Shown here: positions 17,012 through 27,054 of the stretch, one piece after another
How positions within the stretch are numbered: position 1 is the first letter of the stretch
How the letters are laid out: every line of letters starts with the position of its first letter
NCBI GenBank assembly: GCA_944322305.1
Contig: CALUOP010000004.1
Location: forward strand, 124,001-188,000
DNA from: an uncultured Coriobacteriaceae bacterium
Lineage (GTDB): Bacteria; Actinomycetota; Coriobacteriia; Coriobacteriales; Coriobacteriaceae
Direction of reading: 5' to 3'
DNA length: 64,000 nucleotides
Notes under the pieces: generated by a model
What the model saw: only the letters and a program-made list of their open reading frames with translations
Told to the model about the DNA's origin: nothing
Database searches by the model: none
Made by a program: the position numbers and the translations under genes

Positions 17012-18289
17012 CTAACCCTCGGCGCCCACGTGTCCGCGCAGGATACCATCTTCGCCTATCCCCGTAATAGTAACGCGAACGAGCGTCCCCGGGCCAGGTG
17101 CGCCGGGATCGAGAAGCACGCGGTGAAACGAAGCCAGCGTGGCCTCGCCGGGGTACTCCACCACGCCCAGCTCCTCGGTGCCCACGCGGCCGCGGGCGTC
17201 TTGGCGCGCCATGCGCTGCGCCAGCCGCCGTAGGGCCGCCGCACGTTCGGCGCGCACCTCCGGGGGAACCTGGTCGGCGGATTCGGCCGCCACCGTGCCG
17301 GGACGCGCGCTGTAGCGGAACACGTGCATGCGCGCAAAGCCCACCTTCTCGCAGAAGGCCAGCGTTTGGGCGAACTCCTCGTCCGTCTCGCCGGGGAAGC
17401 CGGCGATGACGTCGCACGAAAGGGCGGCCGTCGGCAGCACGGCGCGGATGCGCGAGGCCACCCGGGCGTACTCGTCGGCCGTGTAGAGGCGCCCCATGCG
17501 CTTGAGCGTAGAGGTGCAGCCGCTTTGCAAGGGCATATGGAAAAACGGAGCCACGCGCCCGCCGGAGGAGGCGACGACCTGTATGAGCGCGTCGGTGACC
17601 TCGGGCGGCTCGATGGAGGAGAGGCGCACGTGCGCCGCGTCGGTCTCTGCCAGCACGCGCGCGAGCAAACCGTCCAGGGCAAGCGGCTCGCCGCCCTCCG
17701 AGAGGTCCTCGTAACGCCCCAGGTTCACGCCGGTGAGCACCACCTCGGCAGCTCCCGCCTCGACGGCGCGGCGCACCTCGGCCACCGCCTCGGCCGCAGG
17801 CACCGAGCGCGAGCGCCCGCGCGCCTTCCACACGATGCAGTACGTGCAGCGGTTGTCGCAGCCGTCCTGGACCTTCACGCCCAATCGGCTGCGCCCGAGC
17901 AAACCCCTGACCTCGGCGGGGTCGTGGGGTTGGGTGGGCACCTCGGCGTCGGCGCCGGCCAGGCGCAGCGCGCAGGCCGCCACGGCGGTCTTGAGCGGCT
18001 CCACGCACACGCGCTCGGAAAGCTTCGCCAGCTCGGCGGCGTGGAGGTTGGCCATGCAGCCGGTGGCGATGACCTGCGGGCGCTGGGGCAGACCGAGCGC
18101 GCGGCGCACCGCCTTGCGGGTCTTGGCCTCCGCCTCGCCGGTGACTGCGCAGGTGTTCACCACCACCACGGCGGCCTCGTCCGGCGCGCCCACGCAAAAA
18201 CCGGCCTCCACGAGGTCGCGCACGATCCGGTCGGACTCCACGCGGTTCACGCGGCATCCGAGGTTCTCAACAGCGGCGGTCAGCGGCAT
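17012..18289 (-). CDS. mtaB: tRNA (t6A37) methylthiotransferase MtaB
   Basis: A 425-aa radical-SAM enzyme that converts t6A37 of lysine tRNAs to ms2t6A. The N-terminal UPF0004 domain carries ENLGCRVNRVES and NTCAVTGEAE. The SAM motif is GCDNRCTYC, followed by IVWKARGRSRS, and a TRAM-type domain ends the protein. The GCRVN and NTCAVT forms separate it from RimO (235-1575) and MiaB. It sits between dnaJ and phoH, a common placement. Confidence 0.93.
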   Translation of the reverse strand: MPLTAAVENLGCRVNRVESDRIVRDLVEAGFCVGAPDEAAVVVVNTCAVTGEAEAKTRKAVRRALGLPQRPQVIATGCMANLHAAELAKLSERVCVEPLKTAVAACALRLAGADAEVPTQPHDPAEVRGLLGRSRLGVKVQDGCDNRCTYCIVWKARGRSRSVPAAEAVAEVRRAVEAGAAEVVLTGVNLGRYEDLSEGGEPLALDGLLARVLAETDAAHVRLSSIEPPEVTDALIQVVASSGGRVAPFFHMPLQSGCTSTLKRMGRLYTADEYARVASRIRAVLPTAALSCDVIAGFPGETDEEFAQTLAFCEKVGFARMHVFRYSARPGTVAAESADQVPPEVRAERAAALRRLAQRMARQDARGRVGTEELGVVEYPGEATLASFHRVLLDPGAPGPGTLVRVTITGIGEDGILRGHVGAEG

Positions 18290-18312
18290 GGAGCTCCTCT
18301 CGCCCGAAGGCG

Positions 18313-19461
18313 TTAGTCGATGATGTCGTCGATGGCGTCGCGCAGGCGCTCGCCGAAGTTCTTGCGCTTCTCGACCGTCTCGCCGGTGAGCTCGGCAAAG
18401 CGCTCAAGGCAGGCGCGCTGCTCGCCGGTGAGCTTGCGCGGAACGGCGACTTCGATGTGCGCGACAAGGTCGCCGCGGCCCGAGCCGCTCACACGCGGCA
18501 TGCCCTTGCCAGCCACGCGCACCGTAGCGCCGGGCTGCGTGCCCGCCGGGACTTCCACCGAAACGCCCTCGTCGGGCATGACGCCCTCGATTTCGACAGT
18601 GGTGCCGAGCGCCGCCTGCGTCATGGAGACGGAAACGGTGCAGGCCAGGTCGTCCCCGCGGCGCTGGAAGCGGTCGTCCTCGGCCACCTCGACCGTAACG
18701 ATGAGGTCGCCTGCTGGCGCGCCGCGCCAGCCCGCCTCGCCGTAGCCAGAGACGCGCAGCTTGGCGCCGGTGCTAACGCCGGCCGGGACCTGGATGTCGA
18801 TGCGCTCGTGCGTGGGCGTACGACCCTGGCCGTCGCACATCTCGCAGGGGTGGTCGATGACCGTGCCCTCGCCGTGGCAGTCTGGGCAGGGCGCGGACGA
18901 CTGGACCTGGCCGAAGATGGAGCGCTGCACCGTGGTGACGAAGCCGGTGCCGCGGCAGGTGGGGCAGCTGCGCTCGGTGGCGCCGTCGGCATAGCCCTTG
19001 CCGCCGCAGTCCTCGCAGGGAGCCAGGCGGTCGTAGCCTATGGTCTTGGTGCAGCCGAGGGCCGCCTCCTCAAGCGTGACGGTGAGGCGGATGGCCATGT
19101 CGCGCCCGGCACGGCGCCGCTCGCGGGTGCCGTGACCGCCCGCGCCGCCGAAGAACGACGAGAAGATGTCGTCCATGCCCATGCCGCCGAAGATGTCGCT
19201 GATGTCGACGTAGCCCGAGCCGCCGCCGAAGCCCGCCGGGCCGTTGGGGTCGCCGAAGCGGTCGTAGTTGGCGCGCTTCTGCTCGTCGGAGAGGACGGAG
19301 TAAGCCTCGTTGACCTCCTTGAAGCGCTCCTCGGCGTCAGGAGCCTTGTTGACATCCGGATGCAGCTCGCGCGCCTTTTTGAGAAACGCGCGCTTGATGG
19401 TGCGCTGGTCAGCGTCGTGTGCAACCCCCAGAACCTCGTAATAGTCACGCTTGTCCGACAC
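18313..19461 (-). CDS. dnaJ: Chaperone protein DnaJ
   Basis: A 382-aa classical type I J-protein that stimulates DnaK. The J domain (residues 1-70, HPD in ARELHPDVNK) is followed by a Gly-rich linker, four zinc repeats (CEDCGGKG, CPTCRGTG, CPDCHGEG, CEMCDGQG) and two beta-sandwich client domains. No hrcA, grpE or dnaK lies next to it. A second, abnormal DnaJ is encoded directly upstream on the same strand. Confidence 0.95.
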   Translation of the reverse strand: MSDKRDYYEVLGVAHDADQRTIKRAFLKKARELHPDVNKAPDAEERFKEVNEAYSVLSDEQKRANYDRFGDPNGPAGFGGGSGYVDISDIFGGMGMDDIFSSFFGGAGGHGTRERRRAGRDMAIRLTVTLEEAALGCTKTIGYDRLAPCEDCGGKGYADGATERSCPTCRGTGFVTTVQRSIFGQVQSSAPCPDCHGEGTVIDHPCEMCDGQGRTPTHERIDIQVPAGVSTGAKLRVSGYGEAGWRGAPAGDLIVTVEVAEDDRFQRRGDDLACTVSVSMTQAALGTTVEIEGVMPDEGVSVEVPAGTQPGATVRVAGKGMPRVSGSGRGDLVAHIEVAVPRKLTGEQRACLERFAELTGETVEKRKNFGERLRDAIDDIID

Positions 19462-19541
19462 GGTTAGGCCCTTCTCCCCTTATGCGCGCAGGGAGGCGCC
19501 CCCCCCCTGCATCGATCCTGAAACATGCAACAGTATGCCCC

Positions 19542-19575
19542 AAAAAGCGGCGCCGAGAAACCGCGGCGCCGCTTT
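19542..19575 (-). terminator. Intrinsic terminator after the membrane-anchored DnaJ gene
   Basis: An 11-bp perfect stem (19544-19554 with 19565-19575) with a 10-nt loop is followed on the minus strand by five Ts. It lies about 75 bases after the stop of the 19649-20758 gene and separates it from dnaJ. Confidence 0.85.
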
Positions 19576-19648
19576 GAGCGCAGCCGTCAACGCGCGCCGG
19601 CGTGACCCCGAGCTCAAACCAGGGGACGCGCCGGGCGCGGAACGTTCG

Positions 19649-20758
19649 CTAGAAGTAATAGTAGCTGTAAGGCGCGAGGAACATGCGCTGCGAGCAGCTG
19701 GTGAACCACACCGCCACGAGCGCGAAGAACAGCCCGTTGCCCACGCCGTTGAGCGCCTGCATCACGCCGCGCTTCCACCACAGGGCGCTGCGGTGGAGCA
19801 CGTCGCTCGTGAGCACCATGGCGACGCCGATCACGAGCGGCACGAGGCAGATCGCGGCGAAGACCGTGAAGACGCCCGCCGCAGCCGAGAAGGCCAGAAA
19901 CGGCAACATGAAGCCGATGAGGTAAAAGCCCGTGGCCGCGCGCCCCTCGAGGCGCTCGGCGGCCACCTTGGCGCGTCCCACCAGGTCGCCGGCGGCCGCG
20001 CCGTTGGTGCCGGCGTGGCCCTTGCCCTTGACGCGCACGGTGTCGCCGTCGTGCGTGCCGGGGGCGAACTCGATCACCGCCTCGGAGGTGACGCTCGTGC
20101 GGCCCGAGCCGCCGCACACGTTGCAGGGCTCGGCCACGACCTTACCCGAGCCGCCGCACTCGGGGCAGACCACCTGGAAGGTGCCCATGCCGAACAGGGA
20201 CGCCATGTCCACCGGGATGGAGCCCGCGCCGCCGCAGGTGGGGCAGGTGTGGGCGTGATCGGTGGCCATGGAGCCGGTTCCGGAGCAGTTGGCGCAGGGC
20301 TCGTAGTGGCGGTACGTCACGCCGCGGCGCGCCCCGTGCTTGGCCTCCTCGCGCGTAAGCTCAACGTCGACCACCACGTCGGCGCCGTTCTCGGGGTTGT
20401 AGGCCGCCCGCCCGCGCCGGCGCTGGCCGGTCCAGGCGCCACCGAAGGGGAACCCGTCGAACGGCGACCCGCCGAAGGGGCTGCCCGCGTAGCCGCCGCC
20501 CCCGTAGGGGCTCGACGGCGCGCCGGCAAAGGGGTTGCCCGAGCGCATGGCGTCGTAGCGGGCGCGCTTCTTCTCATCCGAAAGCACCGCGTAGGCCTCG
20601 GAAACCTCCTTGAAGCGCTCCTCGGCGTCCGGCGCCTTGTTGATGTCGGGGTGAAGCTTGCGGGCCTTTTGCTGAAAAGCCTTCTGAATCTCCTGCTTCG
20701 ACGCGTCCTTGGACACGCCGAGGATCGCATAGTAGTCCTTCTCGTTCATCGTCGCCAT
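19649..20758 (-). CDS. DnaJ-type zinc-finger protein with C-terminal membrane helices
   Basis: A 369-aa protein. Residues 1-75 are a full J domain with HPD at 36-38. A Gly/Phe/Pro-rich segment follows (about 80-115), then four DnaJ zinc repeats ([32 protein letters not shown]). Instead of a complete client-binding region, only a short remnant ([19 protein letters not shown]) remains. After it come two or three hydrophobic helices at about residues 277-296, 298-318 and 338-355, and a tail ending APYSYYYF. It looks like a DnaK co-chaperone tethered to the membrane. It has its own terminator and is separate from dnaJ. Frames are intact, so this is not a decayed copy. Confidence 0.85.
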   Translation of the reverse strand: MATMNEKDYYAILGVSKDASKQEIQKAFQQKARKLHPDINKAPDAEERFKEVSEAYAVLSDEKKRARYDAMRSGNPFAGAPSSPYGGGGYAGSPFGGSPFDGFPFGGAWTGQRRRGRAAYNPENGADVVVDVELTREEAKHGARRGVTYRHYEPCANCSGTGSMATDHAHTCPTCGGAGSIPVDMASLFGMGTFQVVCPECGGSGKVVAEPCNVCGGSGRTSVTSEAVIEFAPGTHDGDTVRVKGKGHAGTNGAAAGDLVGRAKVAAERLEGRAATGFYLIGFMLPFLAFSAAAGVFTVFAAICLVPLVIGVAMVLTSDVLHRSALWWKRGVMQALNGVGNGLFFALVAVWFTSCSQRMFLAPYSYYYF

Positions 20759-20961
20759 CAGGCGTGTGACCTCCTCGGCCGCGCAGGCGGCCTTGAGCCT
20801 GGGTTTGGGCAGATAGTGTCAGAAGTATATACGAGGTGCATCTCCACGGCCAGCAGGCGTGCCGCTTGCCCACGCCAAATGCAGATAGAGCGCCGCTTGC
20901 TGAAAGGATCGCCCCATCGCATCCGGAGAGTGGTTGTCAGGCGATTGCCCTGTAACACCCC

Positions 20962-22218
20962 TCAGCTCGCGGCGAGGTCCCAGAAAAGGCCGTAGAGCTC
21001 GTTGCCCAACAGCCAGCCGCGCCGCGTGGGCATCAGGCGCGCCCCGCCGGTCGCAGGGCCTTTCCCCGCCGGCGCGTCTTCCCAGAAGGCGAGGCCCTCG
21101 GCGCAGGCGACCTTAACCGCGCGCGCCAGGGCGTCCCTCGGGATCACGGCTGCAGCGCGGGCGAGAAGCTCGGCGGACACGCCGCCGGTCATCCGCAGGC
21201 CGAGCATCAAGTCCTCGGCAGCCGCCTCGCGCGCGCTCAAGCACTCAAGGTCGAAGACAGGGCCGGGATCCTCCCCGGGCAAGGCGTCTCCCCGCTGCGT
21301 GAAGCGCAGGCGCGCGGGCGCATCGGCGGCAACGCCCTCCCCAGACGGCCCGAACGCCGCGCCCGCCTCGGGCAAGCCGAGCGCGTCGCGCAGGTCGGCG
21401 TACGTGCGCGCGTCGAGCATGCTCGCGGCCGAGCGACCTACGCCCAGGTAAGGAACGCCCGTCCAGTACGCGACGTTGTGCCGGCACGCCTTGCCCGGCC
21501 GCGCGTAGCTCGCCACCTCGTAGGGGGCAAACCCCGCTTGAAAGAGCACCTCGCGGGCCATCTCCATGCAGCACGCTTGGAAATCCTCGTCGGGCTCGGC
21601 AAAGGCCCCGCGGTCGATAAGCCGCTCAAGCGCCGTACCCTCCTCCACCGTGAGCGGGTAGACCGACACGTGGCCCGCGCCGCTTTTGACCGCGTCTTCA
21701 AGCGTATCCCGCCAGGAGGCCGCGGTCTGCAAGGGGATGCCGCACATGAGGTCAACCGAGACGTTGAGCCCGGCCGCACGCGCCTCAGACACCGCCACGC
21801 GGGCGCGCGCGGCGGTGTGCAGGCGCCCGAGCGCGGCGAGCTCCTCGTCGCAAAAGCTCTGAACACCGAGCGAGAGGCGCGTGGCACCGGCCTCCTTGAG
21901 CGCGAAGGCGAGCGCGGCGCTCAGCGACTCGGGGTTGGCCTCGCAGGTAAGCTCTTCAAGCGCCGGCGCAGCGTCCCGTATGGCACGCACCACCTCTGCC
22001 AAGCCCGCACCCAGAAGGGTCGGCGTACCGCCTCCTATATAGGCGGTGCGACAGGCCCCCAGGAACCCCTGCGCCCCCAGCCGCTCCACGCAGGAACGCA
22101 GGCGGCCAGCGTAGCCTGCGAGCAGCCCTGCGTCGCGACACGGAGCGGAGTCGAAGTCGCAGTAGCGGCACTTCAACGCGCAAAACGGCACGTGAAGGTA
22201 CAGAGCTTCGATCGCCAT
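20962..22218 (-). CDS. hemW: Radical SAM heme chaperone HemW
   Basis: A 418-aa radical-SAM protein of the HemN-like group. The motif FCALKCRYC near residue 12 supplies the three cluster cysteines. The family motif YIGGGTPTLL and a C-terminal HemN domain follow. It is commonly annotated as coproporphyrinogen oxidase, but the short N-terminus favours HemW, a heme-trafficking protein. Downstream of lepA, as in many Gram-positive genomes, although here dus lies between them. Confidence 0.88.
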   Translation of the reverse strand: MAIEALYLHVPFCALKCRYCDFDSAPCRDAGLLAGYAGRLRSCVERLGAQGFLGACRTAYIGGGTPTLLGAGLAEVVRAIRDAAPALEELTCEANPESLSAALAFALKEAGATRLSLGVQSFCDEELAALGRLHTAARARVAVSEARAAGLNVSVDLMCGIPLQTAASWRDTLEDAVKSGAGHVSVYPLTVEEGTALERLIDRGAFAEPDEDFQACCMEMAREVLFQAGFAPYEVASYARPGKACRHNVAYWTGVPYLGVGRSAASMLDARTYADLRDALGLPEAGAAFGPSGEGVAADAPARLRFTQRGDALPGEDPGPVFDLECLSAREAAAEDLMLGLRMTGGVSAELLARAAAVIPRDALARAVKVACAEGLAFWEDAPAGKGPATGGARLMPTRRGWLLGNELYGLFWDLAAS

Positions 22219-22240
22219 TTGCCGAAACGCCCTCCTTTGG

Positions 22241-22367
22241 GAAAATGGATGTTGTTTTCCGGAGTCCCGTCAAGTATACGAGCGTTTTGCCCGAGCAAAG
22301 GCGCTGGTAGAAGGCTTGCGCTTTCAGCGGCTACTTCGACGGACGCCGCAAAACAACATCCATTTTC
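22241..22367. repeat. 18-bp perfect inverted repeat flanking the putative hemW promoter
   Basis: GAAAATGGATGTTGTTTT (22241-22258) is repeated in exact inversion at 22350-22367. Between them, on the minus strand, is a TATACT -10 box (plus-strand 22273-22278), the likely hemW promoter. The right arm lies upstream of the promoter and the left arm in the leader. Either a small insertion (127 bp) or a pair of operator-like sites. Confidence 0.7.
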
Positions 22368-22403
22368 GCGTCTGCGCCCTTTTCACGCCTTCGAACGACC
22401 CCG

Positions 22404-23432
22404 TCAGAGCCCTGCCGCCCTCGTATCAATCACTTTTCCGCCCGCAACCACCCACGTTTCAGACGCTTTGCCCAGATCGCTCACCAACGCGCGGAAGTCC
22501 TCGGCGCTGACGCAGGCCGTGGCGCGGCGGCGCCACGCGGCGGCCTCGGGCAGCCCCTTCAGATACCAAGCGGCGAAGGTCCGCGCCCGCACCATGTGAG
22601 CCCCCGCCTCTTCGAGAAGCCCCAGGTGCTGCCGAAACGCCTCCAGGCGCTCCTCGAAGCCATGCGGCCGCGGCTCCTCGCCCGTGCGCAAAAGGCTGAG
22701 CGCGTCCTCGAAGATCCAGGGGTTGCCGTAGGTGCCGCGCGCGCAGAACACCGCGCTCGCCGCGGTCTCGGTGAGCATGCGCACGGCGTCTTGCGCGCAG
22801 AACACGTCGCCCGAGCCGATCACCGGCACACCCACGCGCGCGGCCACCTCGTCGATGATCGACCAGTCAGCCGTGCCCGTGTACATCTGCGAGGCCGTGC
22901 GCCCGTGCACCGCCACGGCGGCGGCGCCAGCCGCCTCCATGCGCGCCGCAAAGTCCGGCGCGGTGCGCTCGGCGGCCGTGTACCCGATGCGCATCTTCAC
23001 GGTCACCGGCACCTGAGCACGCTGAACGGCGGCGCGCACGATGGCCTCGGCGCGCTCGGGCGCGCGCATGAGCGCGCTTCCCTCGCCCTTGCCGGCTACC
23101 TTGCGCACCGGACAGGCCATGTTGATGTCGATGAGCGTGAGCTTCGCGCCAACACGCTCCTGGACCGCCTCGACGGCCGCGGCGAACTGCTCGGGCTTGG
23201 TGCCGAACAGCTGCACGCACAGCTGGGGCTCGCGCGCGTCGGGCATCACGAGGTCCCAGGTCTTCTCGCCGTTGTAGGCAAGGCCCGCAACGCTCACCAT
23301 TTCGGAGTACGCCCACGTGGCACCATGTGCACGGCACATGAGGCGGTACGGGGCGTCGGTCACGCCCGCCATCGGCGCGAGCAAAAAGGGCTGCGCGGCA
23401 AACGCGGCCCTGAGGTCGTCAGCATAACCCAT
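22404..23432 (-). CDS. dus: tRNA-dihydrouridine synthase
   Basis: A 342-aa FMN-dependent enzyme that reduces uridines in tRNA D-loops. Its TIM barrel starts with FLLAPMAGVTDAPYR. The catalytic cysteine is in NMACPVRKVAGKGEG, and GSGDVF and ARGTYGNPWIF bind FMN phosphate. Most similar by eye to the DusB/Dus group. The start ATG at 23430-23432 (MGYADDLRAA) has GGGGAG upstream; the apparent longer open frame runs out of frame through lepA and is not real. Confidence 0.93.
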   Translation of the reverse strand: MGYADDLRAAFAAQPFLLAPMAGVTDAPYRLMCRAHGATWAYSEMVSVAGLAYNGEKTWDLVMPDAREPQLCVQLFGTKPEQFAAAVEAVQERVGAKLTLIDINMACPVRKVAGKGEGSALMRAPERAEAIVRAAVQRAQVPVTVKMRIGYTAAERTAPDFAARMEAAGAAAVAVHGRTASQMYTGTADWSIIDEVAARVGVPVIGSGDVFCAQDAVRMLTETAASAVFCARGTYGNPWIFEDALSLLRTGEEPRPHGFEERLEAFRQHLGLLEEAGAHMVRARTFAAWYLKGLPEAAAWRRRATACVSAEDFRALVSDLGKASETWVVAGGKVIDTRAAGL

Positions 23433-23459
23433 GAGGTCTCCCCTGCTGCATGTATGAGA

Positions 23460-23497
23460 TCGGCCGGGCGCGGCCCTAGGCGCCGCATCCCGGCCGA
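23460..23497 (-). other. Hairpin between lepA and dus
   Basis: A 9-bp stem (23460-23468 with 23489-23497) with a 20-nt loop lies just after the lepA stop. No T-run follows on the minus strand, so readthrough into dus is likely. Confidence 0.5.
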
Positions 23498-23500
23498 GCG

Positions 23501-25309
<1,809 letters not shown>

Positions 25310-25400
25310 GGCGCCTATCATAGCGTATACCGCACCTACAGGGGAGAGGGACGCGCGTGTGCAAACGGTGAGAAACACAGGCTTTCCATGGGTTTTGCCC

Positions 25401-25429
25401 TTCTCACGGGCGGGCGCGCGTGCTATAGT
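25401..25429 (+). promoter_or_regulatory. Probable rpsT promoter
   Basis: TTCTCA (25401-25406), a 17-base spacer and TATAGT (25424-25429) give a start near 25436 and a leader of about 59 nt before the GTG start of rpsT. Confidence 0.55.
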
Positions 25430-25494
25430 GCAGCAGTTGATCTCAACGCCGTGTCTCAGAAGGCAGAGAGTACACACTGAAAGGAACGTTCGAA

Positions 25495-25758
25495 GTGGCA
25501 AACATCAAGTCTCAGAAGAAGCGCATCCGTCAGGCTGAGAAGGCCCGTCTCCGCAACCGCGCGGTCAAGTCCGAGCTCAAGACGCTCGTGCGTCGTGTCC
25601 GCGAGGCTGTGGATGCTGGCGACGTCGAGAAGGCGCAGGCTGCGGCCTCACACGCGTACAAGCGCCTCGACATGGCTGCAACCAAGGGCATCATCCACAA
25701 GAACCAGGCCGCCAACCGCAAGTCCGGCGTCCAGAAGCTTGTGAACGGCCTGAAGTAG
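25495..25758 (+). CDS. rpsT: 30S ribosomal protein S20
   Basis: An 87-aa primary 16S rRNA-binding protein. Sequence [18 protein letters not shown], then [11 protein letters not shown], is the family pattern. The start is GTG with AAAGGAAC upstream. This is one of very few plus-strand genes in the window. It has its own promoter and terminator, and it sits opposite holA, which lies downstream in the convergent orientation; the divergent neighbour is lepA. The lepA/rpsT and holA adjacency is common in Gram-positive bacteria. Confidence 0.97.
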   Translation: MANIKSQKKRIRQAEKARLRNRAVKSELKTLVRRVREAVDAGDVEKAQAAASHAYKRLDMAATKGIIHKNQAANRKSGVQKLVNGLK

Positions 25759-25781
25759 TTTCTTCCCACATCGCGTTCGAG

Positions 25782-25817
25782 AAGGGCCCCGCGCATCCAC
25801 CGCAGGGCCCTTTCTTT
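25782..25817 (+). terminator. rpsT terminator
   Basis: An 8-bp stem (25782-25789 with 25805-25812) and T-rich tail TTTCTTT follow 23 bases after the rpsT stop. Confidence 0.8.
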
Positions 25818-25957
25818 GTGCGTCGCGCCCCAGCACGCGCGGCAAGCGAGGCCCCCGTTGGCCCGGAACGGATTCTTACCTGCGAGCATGGGCAGCTGGG
25901 ACGTGCCCGGCAGCTGTGTCGGCGGCGGTTGCCTCTGACGCACAGCGGCGTGAAGCG

Positions 25958-26917
25958 CTACGCGCCGCAGATGAACGTCACCCACTGGATCAGGGCCAGC
26001 TCGGCGTCGCGCGAGCCCTTGAGCGCGAGCTCCACCTCCACGGCGCGCCGCAGGGCCTCCACGAGCTCCGCCATCTTGAAGCTCCGCGCCCACCTCAGAT
26101 GGTTTTTCACCTGCCAGTCGCGCATGTTGAGCGTCTGGGCAAGCATGCCCCCCTCGCCGCGCGCATCGAGGCACTTGGCGACGATAAGCTCGCGGATCCG
26201 GGTGGTGGTGAGCGAGTAGAGCAGGTAGTCGCTTTTCGGCATCATCTTGAGGAGGCCAAGCGCCTTGGGGAGGTTCCGCGAGCACACCGCGTCGGTGAAG
26301 TCCCAGGGCTTGGGCTCAGCGGTGCGCACCACGAAGCGCTCAACGTCCTCACGCGTGATCTCGGGGCCGGCGACCATGCTCGCAAGCTTCTTGAGCTCGT
26401 TGTCAAGCATGCGGGTCGACTCGCCCACGCGGCTCACGAGCTCCTCGGCCGCACCCTGCGTGATGGCCTTACCGTGCGCCGGTGCGAGCGCCCGCACGTG
26501 GGCGGGCAGCTCCCAGCGCTTCTTAGGGGTGCAGTCGACAAGCGCCTTCTTGTCCCACTTCACCGCCGCCTTGTACAGCCGCGTGTTCTTGGCGAGCTTG
26601 TCGGCGATGATCATGAGCACGGTGGTCTCGCTCGGCTTGGCCAGGTAGGACACGAGCATCTCGCTCACGGCCTTGGGCAGCCGGTTGCAGTTCTCGAGGA
26701 TCACCAGCCGGAAGTCTGCGCCCATGGGATAGGTGTTGAGCGAAGAGAGCAGGTCCTCGGGATCCTGCTCTCCGCGCGCCATGTCGCGCTCGTCGAGGTT
26801 GAAGTCGGCCAAGCCGCTCGCCTCGAGCCGCTGCTTCATGCGGGTAACGGCGCGGTTGCGCTTGAGCTCGTCCGTTCCGATGATGAGGTATGCCGGCAAG
26901 AGCTTCGCCGTGGCCAT
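25958..26917 (-). CDS. holA: DNA polymerase III subunit delta
   Basis: A 319-aa clamp-loader subunit that opens the beta clamp. The start AYLIIGTDELKRNRAV and the region RLVILENCNRLPK match the HolA family; the middle and C-terminal helical domains are divergent, as usual. The ATG at 26915-26917 is preferred over a TTG two codons upstream because of the AGGGGG spacing. It follows comEC on the same strand, the standard comEA-comEC-holA order. Confidence 0.88.
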   Translation of the reverse strand: MATAKLLPAYLIIGTDELKRNRAVTRMKQRLEASGLADFNLDERDMARGEQDPEDLLSSLNTYPMGADFRLVILENCNRLPKAVSEMLVSYLAKPSETTVLMIIADKLAKNTRLYKAAVKWDKKALVDCTPKKRWELPAHVRALAPAHGKAITQGAAEELVSRVGESTRMLDNELKKLASMVAGPEITREDVERFVVRTAEPKPWDFTDAVCSRNLPKALGLLKMMPKSDYLLYSLTTTRIRELIVAKCLDARGEGGMLAQTLNMRDWQVKNHLRWARSFKMAELVEALRRAVEVELALKGSRDAELALIQWVTFICGA

Positions 26918-27054
26918 GGGCAAGCCCCCTTCGTACGTGTGCGGTCAGTCGTTCATTATACCGGCTCCGACCGATTTCGCCTCCCCGTTCCGAACTGTGA
27001 CCCGCCCGCCCATGCAAGCCATGTGAGGGGCGGGCGGAGAAGCGGCCCCGCGCG

